Assembly (NCBI GenBank): GCA_046728075.1
Contig: JBKPDV010000268.1
Location: 1 to 5,727, forward strand
From: JBKPDV01 sp046728075
GTDB taxonomy: Bacteria; Acidobacteriota; Thermoanaerobaculia; UBA5066; Gp7-AA6
DNA: 5,727 nucleotides
Direction of reading: 5' to 3'
Below are positions 4,606 through 5,727 of this stretch, in pieces (positions within the stretch are counted from its first letter, which is position 1; the number at the start of each line of letters is the position of its first letter). A program made the translations under genes and the position numbers. The notes below the pieces were generated by a model that worked only from the letters and a program-made list of their open reading frames with translations, searched no databases and was not told where the DNA came from.

Positions 4606-5691
4606 TCAGATCGCTCGCACCAGGCCGTCCGCTTCCGCCCAATGGGGCCGATGCCGACGCGCTACCCGCCCGGCGCAAAGCCCCTCATACACGGCCAGAT
4701 AGTCGCGCGCCATCCGCCCGGCAGAGAAGCGCTTCTCGAATTCACGCCGGATGCGGCCGCGGCTGAATTCCAGGACGCGCGGGACGGCGGCAACCGCGGC
4801 ATCGACGCTGTCGACGACGAGTCCGGTCACGCCGTCGTCGACCACCTTGGGGACCGCGCCGCATCGAAAGGCGACCACCGGCGTGCCGTTGGCCATGGCC
4901 TCGATCATGGCCAGGCCGAACGGCTCCGGCCAGTCGATGGGGAAGAGCAACGCCGCGGCATTGCCGAGAAACTCGCCCTTGTCGGAGTCGCTGATCTCAC
5001 CCAGGAATTCGATGCCGGGTCGGCGCAGAAGCGGATCGATGACGGACTCGAAGTAGTTGCGATCGACCTTGTCGACCTTGGCGGCGATCTTGAGGGGCAA
5101 GCCGACGCGGCCCGCGATCTTGATGGCGCGGTCGAGGCGCTTTTCCGGGCTGACGCGGCCGATGAACGCCAGGTATCTGCCGGCGCCGGTGCCGAGGGCG
5201 TACAGATCGCGCGGCAAGCCGTGCGGCACCGTGGCGCACCAGTTCGCCCGCGGGAGCGGCCGGCGCTGACTGTTCGAGATCGAGACCAACGGCAGGTCCG
5301 GGAATTCGGCATAGATAGCCGGCAAGTCCGGGAGGTCCAGGCGCCCGTGCAACGTCGTCACCATGGGACGCGCCCGTGCGGCGACACTCGCAAAATGCAG
5401 GTAATCGGTATGGAAATGTATGACGTCGAATTGCGCCGCCTGCGCGGCGATGCGATTGAACATGATCATATGGTAGATCAGGGGATCCAGGACCGTCGGA
5501 TCGAGGCGCAGCGCCCGCGCGCAAATCGGTTCGAGCCGCGCCGTGGTGTTGGAGTCGCCGCTGGCGAAGAGGGTCACTTCATGGCCACCGCGAACCAGTT
5601 CTTCCGTGAGGTAAGAAACCACTCGCTCCGTTCCGCCATAAAAGCGGGGCGGACAAGCTTCATGCAGCGGAGCAACTTGCGCAATTCTCAT
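4606..5691 (-). CDS. Family GT4 glycosyltransferase (361 aa)
   Basis: A retaining GT-B glycosyltransferase that would move a sugar from a nucleotide-sugar donor to an unknown acceptor in the cytosol. The N-terminal acceptor domain begins MRIAQVAPLHEACPPRFYGG and continues TERVV..L...L...GHEVTLFASGDS, typical of GT4. The C-terminal donor domain has FIGRVSPEK (Arg179, Lys184 region, donor phosphate contacts), a FLGE..D.DK segment, and EPFGLAMIE, the EX7E motif with Glu256 and Glu264, followed by MANGTPVVAF. Length is normal, and there is no signal peptide or membrane helix. The ATG at 5691-5689 is supported by AAGGAG at 5708-5703 and by overlap with the stop of the preceding frame. In rhizobial-type genomes such enzymes commonly sit before an amylo-alpha-1,6-glucosidase-like gene; here that partner is broken. 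The sequence looks intact; donor and acceptor are unknown. Confidence 0.9.
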   Translation of the reverse strand: MRIAQVAPLHEACPPRFYGGTERVVSYLTEELVRGGHEVTLFASGDSNTTARLEPICARALRLDPTVLDPLIYHMIMFNRIAAQAAQFDVIHFHTDYLHFASVAARARPMVTTLHGRLDLPDLPAIYAEFPDLPLVSISNSQRRPLPRANWCATVPHGLPRDLYALGTGAGRYLAFIGRVSPEKRLDRAIKIAGRVGLPLKIAAKVDKVDRNYFESVIDPLLRRPGIEFLGEISDSDKGEFLGNAAALLFPIDWPEPFGLAMIEAMANGTPVVAFRCGAVPKVVDDGVTGLVVDSVDAAVAAVPRVLEFSRGRIRREFEKRFSAGRMARDYLAVYEGLCAGRVARRHRPHWAEADGLVRAI

Positions 5692-5727
5692 AATCCGAGA
5701 TTCTCCTTCCGCGCCTCATCGATCAGC
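5688..5727 (-). CDS. C-terminal tail of an upstream gene, cut by the window edge
   Basis: On the minus strand, the frame ending at TGA 5690-5688 reads LIDEARKENLGL. The stop overlaps the glycosyltransferase start as ATGA, an arrangement typical of translationally coupled genes in one operon. Only 12 residues are visible, so the product cannot be named. Coding status is inferred from the overlap and the protein-like composition. An alternative frame with a stop at 5718-5716 is also possible but would give a less typical junction. Confidence 0.4.
   Translation of the reverse strand, partial: LIDEARKENLGL
5701..5710 (-). promoter_or_regulatory. Shine-Dalgarno of the glycosyltransferase
   Basis: GGAAGGAGAA on the minus strand, with GGAG ending 11 bases before the ATG at 5691. 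It lies inside the coding tail of the presumed upstream gene. Confidence 0.55.

Noticed and set aside
4997..5524. Minus-strand open frame of 175 codons inside the glycosyltransferase
   Set aside because: It is out of frame with the GT4 protein, rich in Arg, Ala and Pro, and has no domain; it is a GC-rich shadow.

Overview
The window is GC-rich DNA most consistent with an alphaproteobacterium of the Hyphomicrobiales type (Bradyrhizobium, Methylobacterium or a relative). This is inferred from family resemblance and composition, not from a search. Intact genes are separated by broken gene pieces and insertion-sequence debris, as expected of a plasmid or genomic island under rearrangement.

Left part (1-2341, plus strand): the window opens inside an IS6/IS26-family transposase whose DDE residues are visible. 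Its probable right end lies near 524. Behind it is only the C-terminal tail of a major facilitator transporter. The stop codon of that tail overlaps the start of the main gene of the window (806-2341) as ATGA. This gene encodes a 511-residue fusion of a membrane-embedded PAP2-type phosphatase-like domain, in which most catalytic residues are replaced, to a complete cis-prenyltransferase domain of the short-chain Rv1086 type. An internal ribosome-binding site and ATG at 1631 could also give the prenyltransferase domain alone.

Middle part (2342-3354): no intact gene is seen. On the minus strand there is the frameshifted N-terminus of an IS integrase-type transposase and the C-terminus of a D-2-hydroxyacid dehydrogenase carrying two compensating frameshifts. 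Between them lie a 27-base-period direct repeat and a perfect 15-base inverted repeat.

Small-gene part (3355-3871, plus strand): two tandem genes encode short Lys-rich proteins (67 and 58 residues). They have matching starts, matching Shine-Dalgarno spacing and related leaders, so they look like a diverged duplication. Their function is not recognised.

Right part (4259-5727, minus strand): transcription comes from the right. The tail of an unknown gene overlaps by ATGA the start of an intact family GT4 glycosyltransferase. Six bases downstream follows an amylo-alpha-1,6-glucosidase-like (glycogen-debranching) gene that is dead: it has a one-base deletion near codon 22 and is cut off after about 115 residues. 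The glycosyltransferase thus probably once worked with a glucan debranching-type enzyme that is lost here.
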